Positions 25,711-33,860 of a DNA stretch of 64,000 nt are shown here, piece after piece (within the stretch, counting starts at the first letter, position 1; every line of letters starts with the position of its first letter). Below the pieces are notes generated by a model. It was not told the origin of the DNA. It was given only the letters and a program-made list of their open reading frames with translations, and did not search any database. The position numbers and the translations under genes were made by a program. Origin of the DNA: Falsiroseomonas algicola (GTDB lineage Bacteria; Pseudomonadota; Alphaproteobacteria; Acetobacterales; Acetobacteraceae); assembly GCF_011040385.1 (NCBI RefSeq), contig NZ_JAAIKB010000009.1, forward strand, positions 1-64,000. The letters run 5' to 3'.

Positions 25711-26570
25711 GCCGCTTCGGCCGGCACGGGGACGTAGCCATGGGCCCGCAGCAGCGCGCGAGCAGGCGGGGAGGCGAGGAAGTCGAGGAAGGCCTGCGCC
25801 GCGGCCGGCGCTTCGCCCCGCGTCACCACCGCCAGGGCGCGGGAGAGGCGGTAGCGGCCCGACACCAGCGCCTCCAGCGTGGGCGCCACGCCATCCAGCG
25901 CCAGCAGCCGCAGCCGGCGCCGTTCCGCCATCGCCTGGCCGACGGAGATGATGCCGAAGGAACCTTGGATGCGCTCCAGCAGCTCCGCATTCTCCTGGTC
26001 CGTCCCGGCGGTGGCCAGGCCCGGCCGGGCATGGGCGCGGTCCACGGCCAGCGCGATCTCCGGCGACAGGCTGGAGAGCAGGATCCAGTCGCCCTCCGCC
26101 CGGTCACGCCGCACCACGCGCAGCGGGCCGCCGCCGGGCCAGCTCGTCAGCTCGCCGGACAGCGCATCGGCCAGTTCCGCCGTGGTCACGCCGTCTGCGG
26201 GCGTCGCCTCATGCGTCGCGACGGCCAGCGGATTGGTCGCGAAGGTCGTGGCGACCAGCCCCTGCGCCTGTTCCGCCGGCGTCAGCGGCCGGCCGGCCAG
26301 CGCGATGTCGATCCGCCCCGCGCGCAGCGCCGCCAGGCCGCCCGCGCTGCCCAGGCTGTTCAGCACCGTCGCCGGCACGCCGCCCCCGCCGCGCAGCCAT
26401 TCATCCAGCAGCAGCCGCGTGATGGCGATCGCCATGCCGGTGCCGCCCAGCGTCAGGCCAGCGGCCCGCGCGCCAGGCAAGGGAAGGGCCGCACCCATGG
26501 CCATCGCCGCCGCCAGCAGGGCGCGGCGCGGCAGGCGTGGCGGCGTGTCTCTGTCGGGCACGGGCGTCAT
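25707..26570 (-). CDS. PstS-like periplasmic substrate-binding protein
   Basis: 287 residues with a Tat-like signal (LPRRALLAAAMAMGAALPLPGARA). The mature protein resembles the PstS/phosphate-type type II binding fold: LTLGGTGMAIAITRLLLDEW, ATVLNSLGSAGGLAALRAGRIDIALAGRPL, and WPGGGPLRVVRRDRAEGDW. Sequence is divergent and the ligand may not be phosphate. There are no Pst permease genes. Its stop overlaps the GGDEF-EAL start by 4 nt, so it may be the extracytoplasmic sensor for that enzyme. The heme oxygenase gene ends 34 nt upstream. Confidence 0.75.
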   Translation of the reverse strand: MTPVPDRDTPPRLPRRALLAAAMAMGAALPLPGARAAGLTLGGTGMAIAITRLLLDEWLRGGGGVPATVLNSLGSAGGLAALRAGRIDIALAGRPLTPAEQAQGLVATTFATNPLAVATHEATPADGVTTAELADALSGELTSWPGGGPLRVVRRDRAEGDWILLSSLSPEIALAVDRAHARPGLATAGTDQENAELLERIQGSFGIISVGQAMAERRRLRLLALDGVAPTLEALVSGRYRLSRALAVVTRGEAPAAAQAFLDFLASPPARALLRAHGYVPVPAEAA

Positions 26571-26604
26571 GCGGGCAGGATGCCCGGCAGCTGTGAACCG
26601 AGCG

Positions 26605-27192
26605 CTAATCGACCTCGCCGAACCAGGACTCGAAGCCGTGGAAGCCCGCCACCGCGCCCTCCGTCATGGCCTGGCGGCGCGCCGGATCGGCGCCGCAGGC
26701 CTCGATCGCCGCGCAGCATTCCCGCCACATCGCGCCATGGCGCGCCCCGTGGCCGAGCAGGAACAGCCGCCCCTCCCGCGCCTCGCCCAGCAGCGGGTCC
26801 AGCGCCCGCGCCAGATGCAGGCCGCCCAGCGTCGAGCCTTCCGAGACGTAGAGCCACCCCATGGCCGTCGCGGCGCTGCCCGGCACCGGGATCGGCGCCG
26901 CCGGCACCGCGGCCTCGTCGCCCAGCGCCGCGCGATCCGCCACCAGCAGGGGGGAACGCCGGCGCTCCGCCAGGTCGATGCCCCAAATGGCCAAGGATGG
27001 GGACAGGGAGGGTGCCGCCGCCAGCGCGGCCTCCAGCGCCGCGTGGAAGCCCTGCAGCCGCGCCAGCAGCGCCCGGTATTCCTCGCGGGTGATCCGCCCG
27101 CTGGCCAGGCGCGCGAAGCATTCGACCCCGTGCAGCCTTTCATGTACGGCGCCGGTCGCCTCCCGCAGCGCGTCCCGCGCGCTGGTCGTCAT
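26605..27192 (-). CDS. bphO: Biliverdin-producing heme oxygenase (BphO type)
   Basis: 195 residues. The proximal heme His lies in ATGAVHERLHG near residue 16 and the distal helix is GWLYVSEGSTLGGLHLARALD near 115, both hallmarks of bacterial heme oxygenases of the BphO type. It opens heme to biliverdin with release of CO and iron. The start ATG 27192 lies 8 nt after the bacteriophytochrome stop, so the chromophore maker and its photoreceptor are translated together. Position and size fit BphO. Confidence 0.92.
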   Translation of the reverse strand: MTTSARDALREATGAVHERLHGVECFARLASGRITREEYRALLARLQGFHAALEAALAAAPSLSPSLAIWGIDLAERRRSPLLVADRAALGDEAAVPAAPIPVPGSAATAMGWLYVSEGSTLGGLHLARALDPLLGEAREGRLFLLGHGARHGAMWRECCAAIEACGADPARRQAMTEGAVAGFHGFESWFGEVD

Positions 27193-27200
27193 GGCGATGC

Positions 27201-29399
27201 TCAACCCCGGTCGTCGCCTTGCGGATCGGACCGGCTGGAATGCCGGATCAGCGCTTCCAGCACCTCCGCCGTGCGGGCGACGGAGGCGCGGACGCTCTCC
27301 AGCTGCTCCGGCATATGCGCGACATCGACGCCGTCCGTGATCTCCAGCGCCGCCAGCTGCGCATTCTCCACCACCGAGGAGAGGATGGCCCGGAAGGCGA
27401 GATCCGCCTTGCGGTCGAGCCGCCCGGCGCGGGACCGCGAGCCTTCCTCGATGCCCTGCTGGAAGCGGCGCCGCGCGGCTTCCGCCGCCTTGCGTTCCGC
27501 CAGGTCGTTGAACAGGAAGACGTAGCCCAGCACGCGGTCGGGGGAGGAGAAGACGGGATCCGCCCGCACCAGCAGCGGCCGTCCCGCGCCCATGCCATCC
27601 GCCAGCCGCGCCTCGCCCCGCCAGGACCGGCGGTTGTCCAGCACGTCCCGCAGCCGCCGTCCGATCTCGGTCGGGTCGGCGAAGAAGGGCAGCAGCTGGT
27701 CGATCCGCCGCGGCGCCGCGCCGCGCACGCCGGGCAGCAGCGCGTCGAAGGCGTCGTTGCGCAGGTCGATGTTGCCCTGCGCGTCGCAGATCACCACGGC
27801 CTGGGGCGAATTGCCGACCTGCCGACGGATCTGGGAAAGCTGGTCCTCCGCGATCAGCATGCGGACCGATCGGAACTGCAGCACCACGTCGCTGACGGTG
27901 TCGCCCACCATCCGCGCCGTCGCCAGGTCCTTCGGCGTCCAGGGCTCCGACCGCCCTTCCACCACCTGGTGCCACTGCGCGAAGGACCGGCGCGGCGAGA
28001 GGTCGCGCGGATCGTCGCCCACCGTCACCGGCTTGGTCGGGTCGCCGCCCCAGGTCACGGTCCGCACCTGCTCCGGCCGGAACCAGATGATGTATTCGCC
28101 GGGCGTGGAGGAGATCGGCGTCGCCAGCACGCCGGAGGCGACCGCCGTCAGCCCCGCCAGCCCCGGCGCATCCTGCCCCAGGCTCGCCGTCCCGATCACC
28201 GGCCGGCGGGGCTGGTCGTCCAGCCACTGCCCGATGTCGCGCAGCCCCGCGGTGGAGGGCACGTCGCCCGTCGTCTGGGTCTGCCCCTCGAACAGCAGCG
28301 CCGCGCCCGTCGCGTTCAGCGGCGCCAGCAGCGTGTTGGGGTTGTCGAACAGCGCGCTCCGCCAATCCCCGTCGCGGGAGATCGCCTCGATCATCCGCTG
28401 TTCCAGCCGGCGGACGGAAAGCTCCGCCTGCGCCTGCACGAAGCTTTCCAGCGCGGCGATCCGCGTGCCGACGGCTTCCGCCAGCAACTCGACCACGGCG
28501 CGCAGCGCGAAGGGCGCGCGGCGCGGGCTGTCATGGTGGCAGGCGATCAGGCCCCAGAGCCGCCCGCCCACCATGATGGAGGCCACCAGCGTCGCCCCCA
28601 CCCCCATGTTCTTGAGGTACTGGATATGCATGGGCGAGGTGCTGCGCAGCACGCAGAGCGACATGTCGAGGTCGCGGCCCGTGAGCGGCGAGAGCCGCGG
28701 TTCCAGCGGGCAGGCGGCGTAGTAGACATCCGCCACCACCCGCACGCGGTTGCGGATGTAGAGGCGCCGCGCGACCTGCGGGATGTCGCTGTCGGGATAG
28801 CGGTTGCCGAGATAGGGCTCGAGCGAGGGGTCGCGTTCCTCCGCGAAGACCTCGCCGTGATGGTCCTCGTCGAAGCGGTAGACCATGACGCGATCATAGC
28901 CCGTCAGCCCGCGGAAGATCCGCGCCACCTCGTCGCAGAGCGGCCGCACCGCATAGCTGGCCAGGATGGTCTGCAGCGCGGGCTCGATCCGCCCGGCGAA
29001 ATTCTCGTCCGGCCCCGCGCGTTCCAGCTCCAGGATCAGCCCGCCACCGGCGGGGCGGTGCGCCATGCCGTCCAGCACCATCCCGTCCAGCCGTACGCGG
29101 AAGGCGCCCGGGATCTCGTCCAGCGGGTCCGCCAGCAGCGGCGCCAGCGCGGCCGCGATGCGCGCCTCCACGGCTGAGAGGCGCCGTCCCTGCAGCGGCG
29201 CCGCCGCGCCGATGAAGGCGGCCGCATTGGCGCTGGCCTGGAGGATGGTCAGGTCCGGCTCGCGCAGCGCCAGCAGCGCGCCATGCGGCTGGATGGAGGC
29301 GGCGAGGTGGATGGGCTCCCGCTCGCAATTGGACAGGTCGGCGGCGCCGAAGGCGGGGTCGCCCTCCATCGTGCCCGGTTCGCGGCGATCGGACATCAC
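27201..29399 (-). CDS. bphP: Bacteriophytochrome with PAS/helical output and no histidine kinase
   Basis: 732 residues from GTG 29399 (or 731 from ATG 29396). N-terminal PAS with the biliverdin-binding Cys in DLSNCEREPIHLAASIQPHG (residue 25), GAF domain with DRVMVYRFDEDHHGEV and the PDSDIP motif, PHY domain with the tongue motif PRRSF. After it come a PAS domain (about 520-640) and about 90 residues of helix. There is no HisKA H-box and no ATPase, so the output is not kinase activity. That architecture matches the purple-bacterial phytochromes that bind and relieve PpsR repression in far-red light. The stop of ppsR overlaps its start. Confidence 0.93.
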   Translation of the reverse strand: MMSDRREPGTMEGDPAFGAADLSNCEREPIHLAASIQPHGALLALREPDLTILQASANAAAFIGAAAPLQGRRLSAVEARIAAALAPLLADPLDEIPGAFRVRLDGMVLDGMAHRPAGGGLILELERAGPDENFAGRIEPALQTILASYAVRPLCDEVARIFRGLTGYDRVMVYRFDEDHHGEVFAEERDPSLEPYLGNRYPDSDIPQVARRLYIRNRVRVVADVYYAACPLEPRLSPLTGRDLDMSLCVLRSTSPMHIQYLKNMGVGATLVASIMVGGRLWGLIACHHDSPRRAPFALRAVVELLAEAVGTRIAALESFVQAQAELSVRRLEQRMIEAISRDGDWRSALFDNPNTLLAPLNATGAALLFEGQTQTTGDVPSTAGLRDIGQWLDDQPRRPVIGTASLGQDAPGLAGLTAVASGVLATPISSTPGEYIIWFRPEQVRTVTWGGDPTKPVTVGDDPRDLSPRRSFAQWHQVVEGRSEPWTPKDLATARMVGDTVSDVVLQFRSVRMLIAEDQLSQIRRQVGNSPQAVVICDAQGNIDLRNDAFDALLPGVRGAAPRRIDQLLPFFADPTEIGRRLRDVLDNRRSWRGEARLADGMGAGRPLLVRADPVFSSPDRVLGYVFLFNDLAERKAAEAARRRFQQGIEEGSRSRAGRLDRKADLAFRAILSSVVENAQLAALEITDGVDVAHMPEQLESVRASVARTAEVLEALIRHSSRSDPQGDDRG

Positions 29400-30784
29400 G
29401 GGCGCCCTTCCGCAGACCCCTCCCGGTCCTCGCTCAACCCGTAGCGTTCGAGCTTGGCGTAGAGGCTCTGCCGGCTGAGCCCGAGGGCATCGGCGGCGGC
29501 GGTGCGGTTGTTGCCGGCCAGGCGCAGCGCGCGCTCGATGCAGGCGCGTTCCACCAGGGCGGCGGTGCTGCGCACCATGGCGGGCAGCGGCACGCGCCCC
29601 ACATCATTGGCCAGCGCGCCGAGCGCCGCGCGCAGCGCCGCGGCTTCCCCGGAGGCCAGCATGCGCCGGCCGATGTCGCGGATGATGAAGCCCATCATGC
29701 GCTGGTCGTCGGAGGCGCCCCGCACCGGGGCGCGGATGGCGGCGCCGGAGACCTCGACCTCCGTCTCCGTCCCCAGGCTGCCGGTCAGCGTCGCGGGCAG
29801 CAGCCGCACCTCCCCGTGCTGGGCGATGGTCTGCATCAGCACGGTGGCGTCCATGCCGGGCTGCGCCAGCCAGCGGTCCAGCTTCTCGCCCACCACGGAA
29901 TTCTCGGACCCCGCCTGTGCCAGGTCCAGGAAGGCGCGGTTGGCGCGGCGGATGGTGCCGCCCTGGTCGATCACCACGAAGCCGTCCGGCATCTCCTCCA
30001 GCAGCGCATCGCCGCGCAGCGGCACGCCGCGCGGCTGCTCCTCCGCCATCTCCTGCACCTGCGCCTGCACGGTGGCCGGCGTCAGCTGGATCAGGAAGAC
30101 GGGGCCCGGGTTGCGCGCCATCAGGGAGGCCCGCAGCAGCCAGGGTGTCGCCTCCGTGCCGAGGTGCATCATCACCCCCGGCGCGCGGCCCTGTTCGCGG
30201 GCGCGCAGCAGCACGTCCCGGAAGGCAGCCCGGTCGCGCGGCGCGACCTCATCGGCGAAGTTCCAGCCCGGCGCCAGGCCAAGCTCCCGGATCGCGGCCG
30301 GATTGGCCTCCACGATCCGCAGGGTGGAGGCGGCGATGACCAGCACGGCTTCGGAGGAAGCGTCGAACAGCAGGCGGGACCGGGTCTCGATCTCCCGCAG
30401 CTTCCAGTAATCCTGCTCCCGCGCCTGCTGCGCCGCGACCAGGCGCGATTGCAGCTCCGCCACCGCCTGCAGGTTCTTGCCCACCGCGATGAGGCCGGCC
30501 TGCCCACCCAGCCGCACGGTGGTGTATTCGACCGGGATCTCGAGGCCGGAGGGGAAGCGCTGCGTGACCTGGAGATAGGCGGAGACGCCGGAGGCGCGCG
30601 CATCCTCCACCATCCGGCGGACCTGCAGCCCGCCGATGTCGCTGACCGTCTCCATCCAGGGCCGGCCCAGCCACTCGGACACCGGCTCGCCCCGCATCGT
30701 CTCGGACAGCGCGGCATTCCGGATCACGCCTTCCCAGTCGAGGGTGAGCATGATGTCGGGCTGGATGACGGCAACGCGGGTCAT
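29396..30784 (-). CDS. ppsR: PpsR/CrtJ photosynthesis gene repressor
   Basis: 462 residues: an N-terminal PAS-like domain, two further PAS domains (about 140-250 and 265-380, with DASSEAVLVIAASTLRIVEANPAA and EMPDGFVVIDQGGTIRRANRAF), a linker, and a C-terminal Fis-type helix-turn-helix ALRLAGNNRTAAADALGLSRQSLYAKLERYGL. PpsR represses bacteriochlorophyll and carotenoid genes, binding TGT-N12-ACA. Only one Cys is present, next to the recognition helices (VERACIERAL); the Rhodobacter pair is therefore not complete. The start is the Met at 30784; the frame beyond has no other start. It overlaps bphP by 1-4 nt. Confidence 0.94.
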   Translation of the reverse strand: MTRVAVIQPDIMLTLDWEGVIRNAALSETMRGEPVSEWLGRPWMETVSDIGGLQVRRMVEDARASGVSAYLQVTQRFPSGLEIPVEYTTVRLGGQAGLIAVGKNLQAVAELQSRLVAAQQAREQDYWKLREIETRSRLLFDASSEAVLVIAASTLRIVEANPAAIRELGLAPGWNFADEVAPRDRAAFRDVLLRAREQGRAPGVMMHLGTEATPWLLRASLMARNPGPVFLIQLTPATVQAQVQEMAEEQPRGVPLRGDALLEEMPDGFVVIDQGGTIRRANRAFLDLAQAGSENSVVGEKLDRWLAQPGMDATVLMQTIAQHGEVRLLPATLTGSLGTETEVEVSGAAIRAPVRGASDDQRMMGFIIRDIGRRMLASGEAAALRAALGALANDVGRVPLPAMVRSTAALVERACIERALRLAGNNRTAAADALGLSRQSLYAKLERYGLSEDREGSAEGRP

Positions 30785-31072
30785 TGGTCGCGAACCATGG
30801 GGGCGCGGGTCATGGGGAGGATGGGTCCGTCGTTTCGGCCCGACCGCGCGGCAGAACCTGGAGGGCAGAGCCTGGCGGAGGACCTGCGCCATCGTCGCAG
30901 CACTGGCGAAGACGCTTGATACTGTGTGGGACTTTAAGCGCCCTACGTCAATGTAAGATGACGACTGGTCGTTGAGACAATCGCGAGGCAATTCACAAAT
31001 TCTCGCAGCCCACCGCCAAAGTAGTGTCAAGCATGCTTGACACTCGGCGTCATTCCACGACCTATTCAGGGC
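30785..31072. promoter_or_regulatory. ppsR-crtD divergent control region with PpsR box and -35 element
   Basis: A perfect 18-nt palindrome, TGTCAAGCATGCTTGACA, spans 31025-31042. It fits the PpsR consensus TGT-N12-ACA, and its right end TTGACA (31037-31042) is a perfect -35 hexamer. A weak -10 such as CCTATT at 31061-31066 lies 18 nt on, giving a start close to the crtD ATG 31073. Binding would block polymerase at crtD directly. The left arm gives another TTGACA toward ppsR, but no convincing -10 follows. The remaining part of this gap shows nothing further that I recognise. Confidence 0.75.
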
Positions 31073-32566
31073 ATGCGCGGACCGACCCAACGGAGCCCCG
31101 ACAAGCCGATCGGCATCATCGGCGCCGGCATCGGCGGCCTTGCCGCCGCCATCACGCTGGCCGCCGCCGGCCGGTCCGTGACCGTGCTGGAACGTGGCGC
31201 GGTGCCGGGCGGCAAGGTCGCCGCCATCCCCCTCGGCGGCCTCGCCGTGGATGCCGGCCCCGGCGCGCTGAGCCTCCGCCCGGTCTTCGACGCGCTGTTC
31301 GAGGCGGCTGACACCAGGCTTGATCGTCATCTGCACCTGACACGCCTGCCCCTGCTCGGCCGCCACCTCTGGCCCGATGGCAGCCGGCTCGACCTGCCGG
31401 CCGATGCCGCCGCCGCCGAATCGGCCATCGGCGCCTTCGCCGGCACCGCCGCCGCGAAGGGCTACCGCGACTTCATGGCCCGCGCCGCGAAATGCTGGGC
31501 GGCACTGGAGAAACCCTTCCTGACGGTGCAGCGTCCCGGCGCGCTGGCGCTCGGCGCGCAGGCGGGGATGCGCGGGCTGCTCGGCACCTCGCCCTTCGGC
31601 ACGCTCTGGGATGCGCTCGGCGAGCATTTCGCCGATCCCCGCCTCCGCCAGGTCTTCTCCCGCCTCTCCACCTATGTCGGCACCTCGCCCCTCGTCGCCC
31701 CCGCCACCTTGATGCTGGTCGCGCAGGTGGAGGCCGGCGGCCTCTGGGCGATCGAGGGCGGCATGGCGCGCCTGCCCCAGGCGATGGCGGAGGCGGCCGC
31801 CGCCAAGGGCGTGGCCTTCCGCCACGGCGCCGATGTCGCCGGCCTGCGCGTCGCCGGCGGCCGCATCGCCGGCGTCACGCTGCGGGATGGGGAGGTGATC
31901 GAGTTCGCCCAGGTGATCCTGAACGCCGATCCCGCGACGCTCGCCGCCGGGCATCTCGGTGCCGCCGCCGCCCGCGCCGTGCCGGCGATGACGCCGAGAG
32001 AGCGCAGCTTCTCCGGCATCAGCTGGGCCATGGCCGGAAGGGCCGAGGGCCTGGACCTGCCGCGCCTCACCGTCTTCCACGCTGGCGATGCCATGGCGGA
32101 GCTTGCCGCGCTCACCTATCGCGGCCGCATGCCGGACCGGCCCTCCGTCACCCTCTGGGCGCAGGGCCGCCACGGCGTGGCGCCGCCGCCCGAGGGGCGG
32201 GAAGGCCTGCTCGCCCTGGTCAGCGCGCCCGCCCGCGCCGATGGCCGCCGCATGGACCCCGCCGCGCTCGCCGCCGCGGAGGCCGCCGCCTTCGGCGCCA
32301 TGCAAGGCGCCGGCCTGACCATCACGCGCGACGCCACGGCGGTGATGACACCCCCGGATTACGAGGCGCTGGCCCCCGGCACCGGCGGCGCCCTCTTCGG
32401 CCCGGCCGTGCAGGGCTGGAAGGCGATCTTCAGCCGCCCGGCGGCGCGCACGGCGCTGCCCGGCCTGTTCCTGGCCGGCGGCGCGACCCATCCCGGCGCG
32501 GGCCTCGCCATGGCGGCGATCTCGGGACGATTGGCGGCCGAGGCCGCGATGGCGGAGCGGATCTGA
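31073..32566 (+). CDS. crtD: Carotenoid 3,4-desaturase (CrtD-like, phytoene desaturase family)
   Basis: 497 residues, an FAD-dependent carotenoid desaturase. The dinucleotide motif is IGIIGAGIGGLAAAITLAAAGRSVTVLERGAVPGG near residues 12-45, and the C-terminal FAD-binding motif is LPGLFLAGGATHPGAGLAMAAISGRLAA. The family length is about 490-520. In purple bacteria CrtD introduces the 3,4 double bond in spheroidene/spirilloxanthin synthesis; the adjoining crtC and PpsR box support CrtD over CrtI. The start is the ATG 31073; a TTG at 31037 inside the operator was rejected. The stop overlaps the crtC start as TGATG. Confidence 0.88.
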   Translation: MRGPTQRSPDKPIGIIGAGIGGLAAAITLAAAGRSVTVLERGAVPGGKVAAIPLGGLAVDAGPGALSLRPVFDALFEAADTRLDRHLHLTRLPLLGRHLWPDGSRLDLPADAAAAESAIGAFAGTAAAKGYRDFMARAAKCWAALEKPFLTVQRPGALALGAQAGMRGLLGTSPFGTLWDALGEHFADPRLRQVFSRLSTYVGTSPLVAPATLMLVAQVEAGGLWAIEGGMARLPQAMAEAAAAKGVAFRHGADVAGLRVAGGRIAGVTLRDGEVIEFAQVILNADPATLAAGHLGAAAARAVPAMTPRERSFSGISWAMAGRAEGLDLPRLTVFHAGDAMAELAALTYRGRMPDRPSVTLWAQGRHGVAPPPEGREGLLALVSAPARADGRRMDPAALAAAEAAAFGAMQGAGLTITRDATAVMTPPDYEALAPGTGGALFGPAVQGWKAIFSRPAARTALPGLFLAGGATHPGAGLAMAAISGRLAAEAAMAERI

Positions 32567-33519
32567 TGGACGGCATGACGCATACTTCCCTCCGCGGCTG
32601 GGAATTCGACCGCCCGGTGGCGCCCCGCGGCTACAGCTGGTGGTACATCGATGCGCTCAGCGACGATGGGAAGCACGGCATCACCATCATCGCCTTCATC
32701 GGCACCGTCTTCTCCCCCTGGTATGCGCTGGCGCGGCGCGGCGGCGGCGGCGATCCGGAAGACCACAACTGCATGCATGTGGCGCTCTACGGCGCGCCCA
32801 GCCGCTGGGCGATGACGGATCGCCGCCGTGGCGCGCTCTCCCGCGACGCGAATACGCTCCGCATCGGCCCCAGCAGCGCCCATTGGGACGGCCAGGCCCT
32901 GACGGTGGAGATCGACGAACGCACCGCCCCCATCCCCGGGAAGCTCCGCGGCCGCGTGGTGCTGCGCCCCGATGCGCTCTCCACCCGCGCCTTCCGCCTG
33001 GACAGCGACGGTCGCCACCATTGGCACCCCATCGCCGCACGCTCCCGCGTGGAGGTCACGCTCACCGACCCCGCCCTGACCTGGTCCGGCCCCGCCTATT
33101 TCGACACCAATTGGGGCACCGCCCCCCTGGAGCAGGATTTCGTCGGCTGGGACTGGTGCCGGGCGCCGATGCCGGAGGCAACCGCCATCCTCTACAATGC
33201 GCAGCGCCGCGACGGCACGAACCAGTCCCTTGCGCTGCGCGTCGGTACCGATGGCAGCGTCACGGATATCCCCGTGCAGCCCAAGGTCGAGCTGGGAAAG
33301 ACGCTCTGGCGCATCGCCCGCCCGACCCGGGCGGAGGACGGCCAGGCCCGCCTGGTGCGCACCCTGGTCGATGCCCCCTTTTACTCCCGCTCCGAGATCC
33401 GCACCCGGCTGCTGGGGCGGGAGGCGACGGCCGTCCACGAAAGCCTCTCGCTGGACCGCTTCGCCAGCCCCGCCATGTACGCCATGCTCCCCTTCCGGGT
33501 GCCGCGCCCGTTGCGCTGA
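32566..33519 (+). CDS. crtC: Carotenoid 1,2-hydratase (hydroxyneurosporene synthase)
   Basis: 317 residues of the CrtC family: AFIGTVFSPWYALARR, the repeated DHNCMHVALYG, SSAHWDGQALTVEIDE, the long block FDTNWGTAPLEQDFVGWDWCRA and the C-terminal FYSRSEIRTRLLG. CrtC adds water across the terminal double bond of acyclic carotenes such as neurosporene and lycopene at the membrane. It starts within the crtD stop (TGATG), so the two are co-translated and both fall under the PpsR box. A Met 9 nt further is an alternative start. Confidence 0.93.
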   Translation: MDGMTHTSLRGWEFDRPVAPRGYSWWYIDALSDDGKHGITIIAFIGTVFSPWYALARRGGGGDPEDHNCMHVALYGAPSRWAMTDRRRGALSRDANTLRIGPSSAHWDGQALTVEIDERTAPIPGKLRGRVVLRPDALSTRAFRLDSDGRHHWHPIAARSRVEVTLTDPALTWSGPAYFDTNWGTAPLEQDFVGWDWCRAPMPEATAILYNAQRRDGTNQSLALRVGTDGSVTDIPVQPKVELGKTLWRIARPTRAEDGQARLVRTLVDAPFYSRSEIRTRLLGREATAVHESLSLDRFASPAMYAMLPFRVPRPLR

Positions 33520-33549
33520 GGCAGCCTCCCCCGCGATTCCGGTGGCTTC

Positions 33550-33569
33550 TGTATCTCAGATGAGATACA
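33550..33569 (+). promoter_or_regulatory. Palindromic operator candidate of the toxin-antitoxin operon
   Basis: TGTATCTCA (33550-33558) and TGAGATACA (33561-33569) form a perfect 9-bp inverted repeat with a 2-nt spacer, ending 30 nt before the antitoxin ATG. Antitoxins of this ribbon-helix-helix class repress their own promoters through such palindromes, so this is the likely autoregulatory site. AT content is higher than its surroundings. Confidence 0.65.
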
Positions 33570-33599
33570 TCCGGCCCGCCCCTGGCAGAGGAGGTCGCG

Positions 33600-33860
33600 A
33601 TGGGCACCAGGATGCTGCATGTCCGGGTGGAGGAGGAGGTGAAGGAACGGGCTTCCATCGCGCTGGAGCAGATGGGCCTGACCATGTCCGAGGCCGTGCG
33701 CGTCTTCCTGCACCGGGTCGCGGCCGACCAGAAGCTGCCCTTCGCGCTGGAGGTGCCCAATGCGCGCACCCGCGCCGCCATGGAGGAGGCGCGCAGCCTG
33801 AGCGCCCGCTTCGAAACGCCCGCCGCCCTGCTCGATGACCTCGACGGTGGCCAGCGGTAA
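33600..33860 (+). CDS. dinJ: RelB/DinJ-family antitoxin
   Basis: 86 residues. The N-terminal half, MLHVRVEEEVKERASIALEQMGLTMSEAVRVFLHRVAAD, is a ribbon-helix-helix domain of the RelB/DinJ type that dimerises and binds DNA; the C-terminal half is the flexible toxin-binding part (PNARTRAAMEEARS). The gene is preceded by the palindrome at 33550. It overlaps the toxin gene by 26 nt, typical of coupled antitoxin-toxin pairs. Complexed with the toxin it blocks RNase activity. Confidence 0.92.
   Translation: MGTRMLHVRVEEEVKERASIALEQMGLTMSEAVRVFLHRVAADQKLPFALEVPNARTRAAMEEARSLSARFETPAALLDDLDGGQR

Noticed and set aside
31037-31072. TTG start for crtD giving 12 extra residues
   Set aside because: It lies inside the operator and -35; no family similarity precedes the ATG 31073.
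29396-32491. ppsR frame extended to 1031 codons across crtD
   Set aside because: The extra 569 residues are the shadow of crtD and cross the PpsR operator. Only 30784 gives a PpsR-like start and length.
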